Notes under the pieces: generated by a model
What the model was told of the DNA's origin: nothing
The model's input: the letters and a program-made list of their open reading frames with translations, nothing else
The model's database searches: none
In this document: in pieces, positions 41,074 to 50,000 of the stretch
Position numbering within the stretch: the stretch's first letter is position 1
How the letters are laid out: the number at the start of each line of letters is the position of its first letter
Source of the DNA: Streptomyces sp. NBC_00237
GTDB taxonomy: Bacteria > Actinomycetota > Actinomycetes > Streptomycetales > Streptomycetaceae
Reading direction: 5' to 3'
Assembly (NCBI RefSeq): GCF_026342435.1
Contig: NZ_JAPEMT010000004.1
Span: forward strand, 372,001-436,000
DNA length: 64,000 nucleotides
Program-made: the position numbers and the translations under genes

Positions 41074-41778
41074 ATGGGCCGCAGCGTCTTCATCACCGGT
41101 GGCAACCGAGGCATCGGCCTCGCGATAGCCCAGGCCATGGCCGCCGACGGTGATCACGTCGCGGTGACCTGTCGTGCGAGCGAACCACCGGCCGGAGTCC
41201 TGGGTGTGCACTGCGACGTCACCTCCCCCGACGACGTCGACAGGGCGTTCCATCGCGCCGAGGAGGCACACGGCCCCGTCGAGGTCCTGGTGCACTGCGC
41301 CGGAATCACCCGGGGCAGCCTGCTGGCACGGATGTCGGAACTCGACTTCACCGACGTCCTCGACACCAACCTGACCTCCGCCTACCGGGTGGCGAAGCGG
41401 GCCAGCCCAGGCATGCTGCGCGCCAAGGGCGGGCGCATGGTCTTCGTATCCTCGGCGGTGGGCCTGCTCGGGGAAGCGGGCCTGTCGAACTATGCCGCTT
41501 CCAAAGCGGGCCTGGTCGGCTTCGCCCGCTCCCTTGCCCGCGAGTACGGGTCGCGGGGCATCACCTCCAACGTGGTCGCCCCCGGCCTCACCGCCTCCCG
41601 CATGACCGAGAATCTGCCCCAGGAGCGGATGGACGCGATGGTCGCGCAGACCCCGCTGGGCCGCATCGCGCAGCCCGAAGAGATCGCCGCCGCCGTGCGC
41701 TTCCTCGCCAGCTCTGCGGCCTCGTACATCACCGGCGCGGTACTGCCCGTGGACGGCGGCGTCGGCATGGGCCACTGA
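41074..41778 (+). CDS. FabG-like 3-oxoacyl-ACP reductase paralogue
   Basis: A 234-residue classical SDR opening SVFITGGNRGIGLAIAQAMA (NADPH loop), with VHCAGI in place of the usual NNAG motif, the catalytic Ser-Tyr-Lys in VFVSSAVGLLGEAGLSNYAA then SKAGLVGFAR, and the C-terminal YITGAVLPVDGGVGMGH. It closely resembles the main Streptomyces FabG that reduces 3-oxoacyl-ACP, but no fabI or acyl-carrier gene is adjacent, so it is likely a paralogue of a secondary or detoxifying role. The HCAG variation is worth noting. AAAGGGACCCCC precedes the ATG. Confidence 0.88.
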   Translation: MGRSVFITGGNRGIGLAIAQAMAADGDHVAVTCRASEPPAGVLGVHCDVTSPDDVDRAFHRAEEAHGPVEVLVHCAGITRGSLLARMSELDFTDVLDTNLTSAYRVAKRASPGMLRAKGGRMVFVSSAVGLLGEAGLSNYAASKAGLVGFARSLAREYGSRGITSNVVAPGLTASRMTENLPQERMDAMVAQTPLGRIAQPEEIAAAVRFLASSAASYITGAVLPVDGGVGMGH

Positions 41779-42045
41779 ACCCCCACCTGACGGAGACGCC
41801 CAAGGGGCGCTTCGATCACCACACGGGGCCAGCAAGGAGGCGGCCTCGGAAGGAGGGGCATCTCCAACGTGACCATCGACGCGCAGCGTGTGGCCGCTGC
41901 TCGCAAAGCTACCCAGGAGGGGGACTTCGGGCAGCAGCAGTTTCGATCCCGCGGCGGCGACCCAGCTTCTGGGGCTGCTCGGCGGGACGGGCAACCGGCT
42001 GGGACGGCCCATCGCCTGGAGCAACCTCGTGGGGGCCACGCCCGA

Positions 42046-42077
42046 GTTCGGCCCCCGTCCTCGCACGAGGGCCGAAC
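42046..42077. terminator. Hairpin between FabG-like gene and the small membrane protein gene
   Basis: GTTCGGCCC and GGGCCGAAC form a perfect 9-bp stem. It sits just beyond the 3' end of the minus-strand small membrane protein gene. The 41779-42045 stretch before it contains only short, unsupported frames. Confidence 0.7.
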
Positions 42078-42085
42078 ACCGTGTG

Positions 42086-42259
42086 TTACCGGCGGCGGCG
42101 GTTGACGTGCACCTCAGGCAGGTGTTCCTTCCACCACTGTGCTCGCGGGGCAACGAGCGGGATGAGGAAGAAGGCTGCGATGAAGAGAAGAAGGGCCAAC
42201 ACCCATGCGTTGGAGGGGTCTTCCTGGAGCAGGCCGATCAGTTCTCGAATCATGGTCAT
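42086..42259 (-). CDS. Small single-pass membrane protein
   Basis: A 57-residue protein with one membrane helix (VLALLLFIAAFFLIPLVAP, about residues 20-38) and a polar, basic C-terminus (EVHVNRRRR). No family is recognised. Its base composition is noticeably less G+C-rich than the flanking genes. It lies downstream of the truncated phosphotransferase on the same strand, as part of the same low-GC patch. Confidence 0.55.
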   Translation of the reverse strand: MTMIRELIGLLQEDPSNAWVLALLLFIAAFFLIPLVAPRAQWWKEHLPEVHVNRRRR

Positions 42260-42305
42260 TGTTTCGGTTCTTTCGGTCCGGGCCGGCGGCCTCTGACCGA
42301 AAGGG

Positions 42306-43070
42306 TCAAGCGGCCACCGCGAGAGGTTGGGAGAAGACGTCAGAGAGCAACGGCATTCCCGGCGCTCGGGGTACCCGCGGTGTCGCACGCCTGATCACAC
42401 CGCACGGCGAGGTGCTGGAAGGCGGGTGGTGCTCCAGCAGTCCATGAGGTGGCGGTTCGATGAGGTCCTGAAGCAGCCGCATGACGACGTTCTGGATCTT
42501 CGCGACATCACTCGCCAGAGCACGAAGTTGCTCGACAGTGAGGCCGGACAGTGCCCTGGCTACCTGGCTCAGCAGGTTCGTCGTGATGGAAGGCAGACAC
42601 CACGGCTCATTCGCCTCTACCGGATCCTGCGCAAAGAACGAGTCGAGATAGACAGCGCCGCCGTAGCCGGGCTGGCCTGGCCCTCCCCACTCGTCTCGCC
42701 GCGTCAGCGCGTCAGGGCCGTCCAAGACTGCTTGCAGGGCGGCGACGGACTGTTGTCCATTGACGACCACCATCTGCATGACGGCGCGCCGGTGCATCTC
42801 TGCGTCCAAGGCATCTTGGACGCGTGCCAGTTGAGTGCTGATGCGCTGAGTGGCGTGGAGGTCAGGGATCGCTGCGAAGTCGATCAGCACCGCCCGACAG
42901 TGGGCAGAACTACCGTCGTCGGACTCTGGAACGATCAGGATGTTTCGGGGGTTCAGGTCACCGTGGACGGTTGTCCCATCCAGGTGAAGGCGCGCCCAGG
43001 ACTCCCACGTTTCGACGAGCGGAGGGAGCACTGCTCGTAGCTCGCCTGTTGTGGAGTGGAAGTGGGGCAC
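42306..43070 (-). CDS. Truncated phosphotransferase/kinase-like protein (C-lobe only)
   Basis: A 254-residue frame from a GTG. It carries the catalytic loop TVHGDLNPRNILIV (His36, Asp38, Asn43) and the magnesium loop VLIDFAAIPD (Asp about 65) of the aminoglycoside-phosphotransferase/kinase fold, followed by about 190 mostly helical residues. Only 35 residues precede HGD, where the family has an N-lobe of well over 100, so the ATP-binding lobe is missing. A related kinase-like domain occurs in bacterial conflict systems (ternary-complex-associated domains), but that link is only a possibility. Base composition is lower in GC (33 of 60 bases at 42,481-42,540), suggesting horizontal transfer. 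Confidence 0.6.
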   Translation of the reverse strand: MPHFHSTTGELRAVLPPLVETWESWARLHLDGTTVHGDLNPRNILIVPESDDGSSAHCRAVLIDFAAIPDLHATQRISTQLARVQDALDAEMHRRAVMQMVVVNGQQSVAALQAVLDGPDALTRRDEWGGPGQPGYGGAVYLDSFFAQDPVEANEPWCLPSITTNLLSQVARALSGLTVEQLRALASDVAKIQNVVMRLLQDLIEPPPHGLLEHHPPSSTSPCGVIRRATPRVPRAPGMPLLSDVFSQPLAVAA

Positions 43071-43199
43071 CCTCAGACGCTACCGCGAAGTCAACGCGAA
43101 CTTGCGCCGTTCTCACGAACGTTAAGCGCCCCGCCGTCAATAGGCTGGTCGTCGTGCAGCGCTCTCGCTACGAAGCTTGCCTTCGTCCTGGATCCTGGC

Positions 43200-43259
43200 G
43201 ATGCGGAACTGAGCGATGCGGAACTGAGCGGTGCGGAACTGAGCGGTGCGGGGCTGGGT
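43200..43259 (+). repeat. Four 15-bp tandem units
   Basis: GATGCGGAACTGAGC recurs four times (43200, 43215, 43230, 43245) with increasing divergence. In one frame it reads DAELS/GAELS, the A-x-L-x-x rhythm of pentapeptide-repeat proteins. No longer open frame surrounds it with support, so I list it as a repeat. Confidence 0.85.
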
Positions 43260-43307
43260 GGGGCGGGATGGGGTGGTGTGGTGTGGTGTGCATGGCAGGG
43301 CGCGCGG

Positions 43308-43351
43308 CATGGCCGTCGCGGAACCGGGATCCCGGTTCCGCGACGGCCATG
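43308..43351. terminator. 44-bp perfect palindrome
   Basis: CATGGCCGTCGCGGAACCGG and the following two bases are followed at once by their exact reverse complement, giving 22-bp arms with no loop bases. It ends 15 bases before the 3' end of the DHA2 exporter gene (minus strand) and probably acts as its terminator. Perfect palindromes of this length are exceptional and could also mark a recombination scar. Confidence 0.75.
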
Positions 43352-43365
43352 TGACGTGCAGTTCT

Positions 43366-44835
43366 CTACTGGTGCTGCGGCTCCCTCGTCTCGGTCGGGG
43401 CCGCATCGGATGCGGATGCGGCCTTCACGGCGGTCCTCCCCTTCTTCCTCCGCAGCCCCGTCGCGGCCACGACCGCCGCGATCAGTGCCGCGGTCAGCGG
43501 TACGAACAGGGCGGCCCGGAAGCCACCGATCAGGTCGTCCGGCGAACTGCCCTGGGTAGCCACCGCGTTGACCGTCGTGACCGCCGACAGACCGAGCGCC
43601 GCGCCGAACTGGAAGGACGTGTAGAGGAGTCCGCCCGCCAGGCCCTGCTCCTCCTCCGCGATGCCGTCCGTGGCCACGATCGTCAGCGGACCGTACGCCA
43701 GCGAGAACGCGAGGCCGAGCAGCAGCATGGACGGGAACATCAGGGCGTACGAGCGGTCCGCGCCCAGCGGCAGGAAGAGGGCGTAGGAGACGGCGGCGAG
43801 GATCAGCCCGCCGAGGATGACCCTGGCGTTGCCGAAGCGGGCGACCAGGCGCGGGGTGAGGGTCGGGGCGAGGATCGCGTCGATGCCGATCGCGAGGAGC
43901 GCGAAGCTGGTGGCGAGGGTGGACCAGCCGCGCAGTTCCTGGAGGTAGAGGACGGCGATGAACTGGAAGCCGAAGAATCCGGCGGCGAAGAGCAGGCCGA
44001 CGACGTTCGCCCTGACGAGCGCCGCGTTGCGCAGGAGGCCCAGACGGACGAGCGGTGCCGCCGAGCGGCGTTCGAGGATGACGAAGGCGGCGAAGAGGAG
44101 CAGGCTCGCGCCGAGGGTGGCCACCGTCCACAGCGCGCCGGTGTGCGAGGCGCGTTCCACGCCGAGGACGAGCAGGATGATCGCGCCGGTGACGGTGATC
44201 GCTCCGCCGAAGTCGACGCCGTGCGGGCTGCGTTCGGGGCGTTCGCCGCGTGGCAGCAGGGAGAGTGCGGCGATCAGGATGGCCAGGGAGAGCAGCACCG
44301 GGGCGAAGAAGACCCAGCGCCAGTCGATGGAGGTGAGCAGACCGCCGACGACGAGGCCGATGGAGAAGCCGCCGGCGGCCGTGCCGGAGTAGACGAGCAG
44401 GGCCTTGTTGCGCTGGGGGCCCTCGGCGAAGCTCGTCGTGATGATCGACAGACCCGCCGGGGTCATGAACGCGGCGGCCACACCGGTCACGAAGCGGGCC
44501 AGAATCAGCATCCAGCCCTCCGTGGCCAAACCGCCGAGCCCGGAGAAGAGCAGGAAGACGGTCAGCCAGAGCAGGAACATCCGGCGGCGGCCGAAGAGGT
44601 CGGCGGCCCGCCCGCCGAGCAGCATGAAACCGCCGTAGCCGAGCACGTAGGCGCTCATCACCCACTGCAACTGGCCCGTGGTCAGGCCCATTTCGGACCT
44701 GATGGAGGGCAGCGCCACATTGAGCATCGCCACGTCGATGCCCTCCAGGAAGATCGCACCGCAGAGGACGAAGAGGACACCCCAGGCGCGTCTGTCCATC
44801 CGTGGGAGAGGGACCGCAGGTGCAGACATGGACAT
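43366..44835 (-). CDS. DHA2-family MFS drug exporter
   Basis: A 489-residue, 14-helix exporter with motif D1 (FLEGIDVAMLNVALPSIRSE) and motif A (GGRAADLFGRRRMFLL). The last 30 residues are a polar tail (TAVKAASASDAAPTETREPQ). AAGGAGTCC lies four bases before the ATG at 44835. It follows the imine-reductase-like gene on the same strand by 66 bp, so the two may form a unit: a reductase and an exporter. Substrate unknown. Confidence 0.9.
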   Translation of the reverse strand: MSMSAPAVPLPRMDRRAWGVLFVLCGAIFLEGIDVAMLNVALPSIRSEMGLTTGQLQWVMSAYVLGYGGFMLLGGRAADLFGRRRMFLLWLTVFLLFSGLGGLATEGWMLILARFVTGVAAAFMTPAGLSIITTSFAEGPQRNKALLVYSGTAAGGFSIGLVVGGLLTSIDWRWVFFAPVLLSLAILIAALSLLPRGERPERSPHGVDFGGAITVTGAIILLVLGVERASHTGALWTVATLGASLLLFAAFVILERRSAAPLVRLGLLRNAALVRANVVGLLFAAGFFGFQFIAVLYLQELRGWSTLATSFALLAIGIDAILAPTLTPRLVARFGNARVILGGLILAAVSYALFLPLGADRSYALMFPSMLLLGLAFSLAYGPLTIVATDGIAEEEQGLAGGLLYTSFQFGAALGLSAVTTVNAVATQGSSPDDLIGGFRAALFVPLTAALIAAVVAATGLRRKKGRTAVKAASASDAAPTETREPQHQ

Positions 44836-44901
44836 GACAGGACTCCTTGCGAGGGAGGGAAAAGGAGGGAGGAGGGCGGGGGCGAGGGAGCAGCGCCGGG
44901 G

Positions 44902-45804
44902 TTACGACGGGCCGCCGGGCTTCCGCAGGACCTCGATCACGCTCGCGTAGCTGTCGGAGCCGTGGCCCCTCGCCTTGGCGCGCTCCATGGTGGCCTTGAG
45001 GAGTTCGGGCAGGGCGTTGTCGAGGCCCCGGGACTCACCGGCGTGCAGGAGGTGGTCGATGGTGACGATCTGCACGTCGACGGTGGCGTCGTCGCCGGGA
45101 TAGTGGCCCTCGTCGATCTGTGCGGCGTAGGTGTCCATGAAGACGCTGACGGTCTTCAGCCAGCGCAGGGCGATCTCGGTGTAGGCCCTGGCCTCGATCT
45201 TCTCCGCGCCTACCAGGGCGGTGCCGTGCAGCCATCCGTTGAAGGTGGCCCACATGAGGCCGAGGAGGGCGGAGTCGTAGAGGGAGGCGAGCCCCGGGTC
45301 TTCGCCCAGGTGGAGGGGGTCGCCGAGGGCTCCGAGGGTCGGGCGGTGGGTGGCGAAGACGGCGGTCGGGCCGCTGTAGAGGAACATCACCTCGGGGGTG
45401 CCCACGCCCGGCGGGGTGGTCATGATGCCGCCGTCGAGGTAGTCGACGCCGTGCTGGACGGCCCAGGCGGCGGCCTCGTGGCCCTGCTCCGGGGAGCCGG
45501 AGGTGAGGTTGACGAGGGTCTTGCCCGCGAGGGAGTCCGCGAGGGGGTCGAGGACGCCGAAGAGCGCGTCGTAGTCCAGTACGCAGGCGATGATCAACTG
45601 GTTGGAGGCGGTGGCCTCCTGGGGGGTCGCGGCGAGGCGGGCACCCCGGTCGACGAGCGGCTGGGCCTTGCCGGGGGTGCGGTTCCAGACGGTGACCTCG
45701 TGGCCGTGGTCGAGGAGGGCGGCGGCGAGGGCGGAGCCCATGTTGCCGAGGCCCAGGACGGTCACGGCCTGCTTGCCGATCCCTGATGATGCGTCAGAAA
45801 GCAT
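44902..45804 (-). CDS. Imine-reductase-like NADPH-dependent dehydrogenase
   Basis: A 300-residue protein of the 6-phosphogluconate/hydroxyisobutyrate-dehydrogenase-like group. The N-terminal Rossmann domain (VTVLGLGNMGSALAAALL..VTVWNRT) is followed by LVNLTSGSPEQGHEAAAWAV, VDYLDGGIMTTPPGVGTPEV and a C-terminal helical domain with ASLYDSALLGLMW, in the position where imine reductases carry the catalytic Asp or Tyr. The pattern fits the IRED family, which reduces cyclic imines. CGGAGC precedes the ATG. It is divergent from the GlxA-type regulator, its likely controller. Confidence 0.85.
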   Translation of the reverse strand: MLSDASSGIGKQAVTVLGLGNMGSALAAALLDHGHEVTVWNRTPGKAQPLVDRGARLAATPQEATASNQLIIACVLDYDALFGVLDPLADSLAGKTLVNLTSGSPEQGHEAAAWAVQHGVDYLDGGIMTTPPGVGTPEVMFLYSGPTAVFATHRPTLGALGDPLHLGEDPGLASLYDSALLGLMWATFNGWLHGTALVGAEKIEARAYTEIALRWLKTVSVFMDTYAAQIDEGHYPGDDATVDVQIVTIDHLLHAGESRGLDNALPELLKATMERAKARGHGSDSYASVIEVLRKPGGPS

Positions 45805-45943
45805 TCGTTTGCTCCGTGTTCGGCCGCTTTCGCGGTGTTCGATCTCGTGAATCAAAGATCTCAGTGCGCACGGATCGGAAACAGTGGCAGCGGTGACGGC
45901 AACCACCAAATTCCTGCCACCTCTTGTGCTTAGGCTGTACGGC

Positions 45944-47005
45944 ATGAGTGCTCCTACTCCTGCCCCTGTCCCCGGCCCTGGTCCCGGCTCCGTGGCCGTG
46001 GTCGTACCGCAAGACATCGGGGTCCCCTCGTGGGACCTGTATGAACTGAGCATCCCGCTCACCGTGTTCGGGCAGCCGCCGCCCGATCTGACCATCCCCT
46101 GGTACGACCTGAAGCTGTGCCGTTCGGGGGAGGCCGCGGCGGAAGGCGCGGGGGCGGCCCCGTACGGGATGTCGCTGCGCACTCCGTACGGGCTCGACGA
46201 TCTCGTCGGCGCGGACACGGTGATCGTGACCTCGGTGCCCGACCCGTGCGTCGAGGAGGGGCGGCCCATGGACCCCGCACTGATCGACGCCCTGCGCCGG
46301 GCCCATGCGGCGGGCGCGCGGATGATGTCCCTGTGCACAGGGGCGTTCGCACTCGCCGAGGCGGGGCTGCTCGACGGGCGGCGGGCGACCTCGCACTGGC
46401 TGCACAGCGCCCAGCTCGCCACGCGCTACCCGAAGGTGGAGGTCGACGACTCGGTGCTGTACGTGGACGACGGTGACGTCCTCACCAGCGCGGGCGTCAC
46501 CGCGGGCCTCGACCTGTGTCTGCACCTGGTCCGCCGCGACCTCGGCGCGCACGTCGCCAACCAGTTGGCCCGGCGGATGGTGGTGCCCGCCCACCGACCC
46601 GGCGGGCAGGCGCAGTTCATCGACCTGTCGGTGCCGGACACCGACTGCGGGAGCCTCAATCCCGTACTGGACTGGGCCCGCGCGCACCTGGACGAACCGC
46701 TGACCGTCGAGGACCTGGCCCGGCGCGCGGCGATGAGCCCGCGCACCCTGCACCGCAAGCTCCAGGCGGCCACCGGCACGACCCCGCTCCAGTGGCTGCT
46801 GAACCAGCGCCTGGGCCGGGCCCAGAGCCTCCTCGAATCGACGGACCTGCCGGTCGAGAAGGTGGCGGAGCTGAGCGGCATGGGCACGGCGAACAACCTC
46901 CGCCACCACTTCCTCAAGCAGATCGGGGTGTCCCCCAGCGACTACCGGCGGGCCTTCCCGAAGGCGGCCCTGGTGCCGCCGGTGGCCGCCCGCCTGGCGA
47001 ACTGA
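45944..47005 (+). CDS. GlxA-family AraC-type transcriptional regulator
   Basis: A 353-residue regulator with an N-terminal DJ-1/PfpI-like domain (about residues 20-200; MMSLCTGAFALAEAGLLDGR then RATSHWLHS is diagnostic) and a C-terminal AraC double HTH (about 250-345; LARRAAMSPRTLHRKLQAAT and VAELSGMGTANNLRHHFLKQ). Members sense small molecules through the DJ-1 domain and usually activate neighbouring catabolic or redox genes. It is divergent from the imine-reductase-like gene by 139 bp. ATG at 45944 is preferred to 45884. Confidence 0.9.
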   Translation: MSAPTPAPVPGPGPGSVAVVVPQDIGVPSWDLYELSIPLTVFGQPPPDLTIPWYDLKLCRSGEAAAEGAGAAPYGMSLRTPYGLDDLVGADTVIVTSVPDPCVEEGRPMDPALIDALRRAHAAGARMMSLCTGAFALAEAGLLDGRRATSHWLHSAQLATRYPKVEVDDSVLYVDDGDVLTSAGVTAGLDLCLHLVRRDLGAHVANQLARRMVVPAHRPGGQAQFIDLSVPDTDCGSLNPVLDWARAHLDEPLTVEDLARRAAMSPRTLHRKLQAATGTTPLQWLLNQRLGRAQSLLESTDLPVEKVAELSGMGTANNLRHHFLKQIGVSPSDYRRAFPKAALVPPVAARLAN

Positions 47006-47045
47006 ACGAGCTACCGCCGGGGTGGGAACGGTACGGGGAGGACGG

Positions 47046-50000
47046 TCAGGAAGCCTTGGCCGTCACCCCCTCCCACGCCCGCTCGAACATCTCGTGCAGG
47101 GGCGCCGTGGGAAGCACCCGCAGGAACGGGGAGAAGATCTGGCCCCTGAACCACGGCCGCACCGCGTACGCGGCCAGCTTGGCGGTCTCCAGCGGCAGGT
47201 ACGGCGACTTGAGCTCGGTCCACTCCCCGGGGAGGAACAGGGTCCGGCCCGCCCTGGCCCGCTTGGCCTCCAGCACCGCGCCGGTAGCGAGCAGTTCCGC
47301 CCGGACCTCGCCGAGCCGCTTGGCGGACCAGCCGTTCCAGCGGCGGACGTTGCGGTCGGTCGGCTCGGCCAGCGCGGCGAGCTGGAGGTAGAGCGCGGCA
47401 GCGTCCTCGCCGGTGCCCAGGTGTGCGGCGGCGCGGGCGACGAGCTCGGGGCAGGACTGACGGGGGTCCGCCTCGTACGCCCCGTCCGGTACGGTCCCTG
47501 AGCGCGACCGGTGCATCATGCGCTCCAGGCCGGCGCCCGCCAACAGCGGTTCCAGCCGGGCGAGTTCGTCGGCCAGGCCGGTGTCCGCACCGAGCCTGCG
47601 CAACGCCTCGGAACCGTCGACGAGCGCGGGCCGCAGATAGGCCGCACCCTTCGGGGCGCACACGACCACGGACCCCGCGTCGTAGGGAACGACCTCGAAG
47701 GGCCCCTCCTTCTTGCGCGTGTGCATCGCCACCGGCAGCCGTGCGGGACCGAACCGCTCGGCGAGCTCCTCCGGAGTGCCCTTGACCCAGCCGTAGTACA
47801 CCTCCATGAGCAGGTCCGGGCGGGCGAGTTCGCCGCGCAGCCGTTCGTACAGGTCGTACGCGCCCGCCGTCGCCGGGTCGCCGACGGGGCGGTCCGTCCA
47901 CGCCCAGACCAGGGCGCTCGCGATCAGCCTGCACGGGAGGCCGACCTGTGTCCCGTAGCGCGGGGCGGGCCCGGCCGGAGGGATCGGCCTGACCTCGACT
48001 CCCGCACCGTACGCACTGGCCGCCAGCTCCCAGCCGACGGCGGGCACGGCCGTGTCCCGGGCCGCTGCGTAGCCGCCCGCGAGGCGGCGGGCCCACACCT
48101 CGGAGAGCCCGAGGTCCGCTTCGAGGGTGTCGGCGGCCTCGTCGTGCACGGCGGGCTCGGCCCCGATGCGCTCGCACCAGACCGCGGCCATCCGCTCGAC
48201 GGCCGCCTCGACGCCGCCCGGCCCCCACAGGTCGGTGGGGTCGTCGGGCAGGGCGGCGGCCAGGAGCGCACGACGGCCGCCCTGACCGAGGCGCTTGCGC
48301 AGGCTTCCGTACGATTCGACCGTCAGCGGGGTCGCCTTGTAGGGGGCCTTGCGGATCAGAGCGCTCTCCTCGTCCTCGTTGGCGCTGCCGACGAGCCCTC
48401 CCACCACCAGGCGGGCCAACGCCTCGCGCACTCCGGTGAGTTCGGCGAAGCGCGCGGCTGCCGACTCGGGCAGCGGAACCGGTCCCAGGGTGTCGACCGC
48501 CGCCACGAGTGCCCGCAGCCGGGTGGCGTCGTCCCGGTCGATCCGGACGAGACGGGCCTCGGGCAGGGGTGCGTCCGGCAGGGGCTCGGGGGCGGCCTCG
48601 GGTGCGGTGGCCAGCTCCGTCGCGGGGGTAGCAGCCTCCGTCGCGGGGTCAGCGGCCCCCTTCGCGGGGTCGGCCGCCGTCACGAACCAGCGCTGCTTTC
48701 CTCCGCCGCGCCTCCCCGCCGACGCCACCGCCGCGCCTGCCTCGCGCAGCCCGGCCAGTGCCGCCGGGTCGTCCGTGCTCCCCGCCCACCAGCGGCTGCC
48801 TTCTTGGGCGAACGGCTGGTCGGCCCAGGTGTCCAGCAGGGCGAGCAGTGCGGCCCTGGCTTCGGGCGGGGTCGGGGCGACCGCCGCGCGCCAGGCCACC
48901 GCGTCGATCGCACCCAGGAGCTGTGACCAGTCGTGTGGCGGTGCGGGGGGCGAGAGGCGGCGCACCTCCTCCCCGATCGTCCCGGCCAGGCAGGCTCCGT
49001 CGGAGGCCAGGGCCGCGAGGGTCGCGGGCTGGGCCGCGTCCGCTGCCGGGCGTCGTACGGCGCGGGAGCCGTCCGTGAGGAGTCCGTGGAGGGCCGGGAT
49101 CAGGTCGACGTCGAGCGCCGAGCGGCGCGGAGCCGCGGGCGGGGCCTCGCCGAGGAGGGTGACGCGGTGGTGCAGGGCAAGCCGCCGCTTCTCCACCTGC
49201 GCCGCCCGCCGGGTCACGGCCGCGACCGCCTCGATGAGGAACGGGTCGGTGAGGGCGGGCAGTTCCCGGGTCACGGCGGTGTACAGCGCAGCCGAGGCCG
49301 GTCCCGAGGCCGATTCGAGATCGGTGAGGGCGGCTGCGAGCAGGGCGTCCGCCGTGTGCCGGGCGACGGTGCGCAGGGCGCGGGAGGCGGCCGGGTCGCG
49401 GGTGCGCAGCAGGTACCAGAAGGCGGGTGGAAGGGCGACGCCGCCCGAGGCGGTGGCCCGGCGGTCGGTGTGGGTGGGGCGGGAGTGCTGGGGTGCGGTG
49501 TGGCCGTCCTGTTCCCAGAGGAGGGCGCCGTCGGCCGCGTAGGCGCGTACTCCCGTGCGGGTCTGGGCCTCGGCCAGGACGACGTCCTCGACCGCGCCCT
49601 CCGGTGCGGCCCACAGGCCCCAGGGTTCCTGGCCCTGCCGGTCGATGTCGAAGCGGGCGGTGCGCCCGTCGATGCTCTCCACGAGGTAGTGGTCGGGGGC
49701 GTGGTCGCGATGCCGGGTGCGGAAGAGGACGCGGGTGCCGACGAGGCCGTCCTTGCTGCCGAGGGAGGAGCCGGTCAGGCCCTCGGGCAGCGGGGCGAGC
49801 TGGAGGGCTTCGGAGTCCAGGGACAGGTGCGCCTCGGTGTCGGGGCTCGGGGCGCGGCCGGGGAAGTCCGGCAACGGGCGGACGCCCTGCCGCTCCCCCG
49901 TGACCCGGTGGACCGTCTCCCAGGGCTTGCGGCCGTAGACGGTGTTGGTCCAGAGGTGTGCGCCGTCGCCGAGCTGAAGCTCCTCGCGGTCGATGCCGGT

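Noticed and set aside
41869..42105. A 78-codon frame after the FabG-like gene
   Set aside because: It crosses a terminator hairpin, has no recognisable content and overlaps the 3' end of the small membrane protein gene.
43200..43259. A functional pentapeptide-repeat protein
   Set aside because: Only four units are present and the surrounding frame is not protein-like.
43246..45786. An 846-codon plus-strand frame rich in Glu, Gly and Gln
   Set aside because: It is the antisense shadow of the exporter and imine-reductase genes, which have clear motifs.
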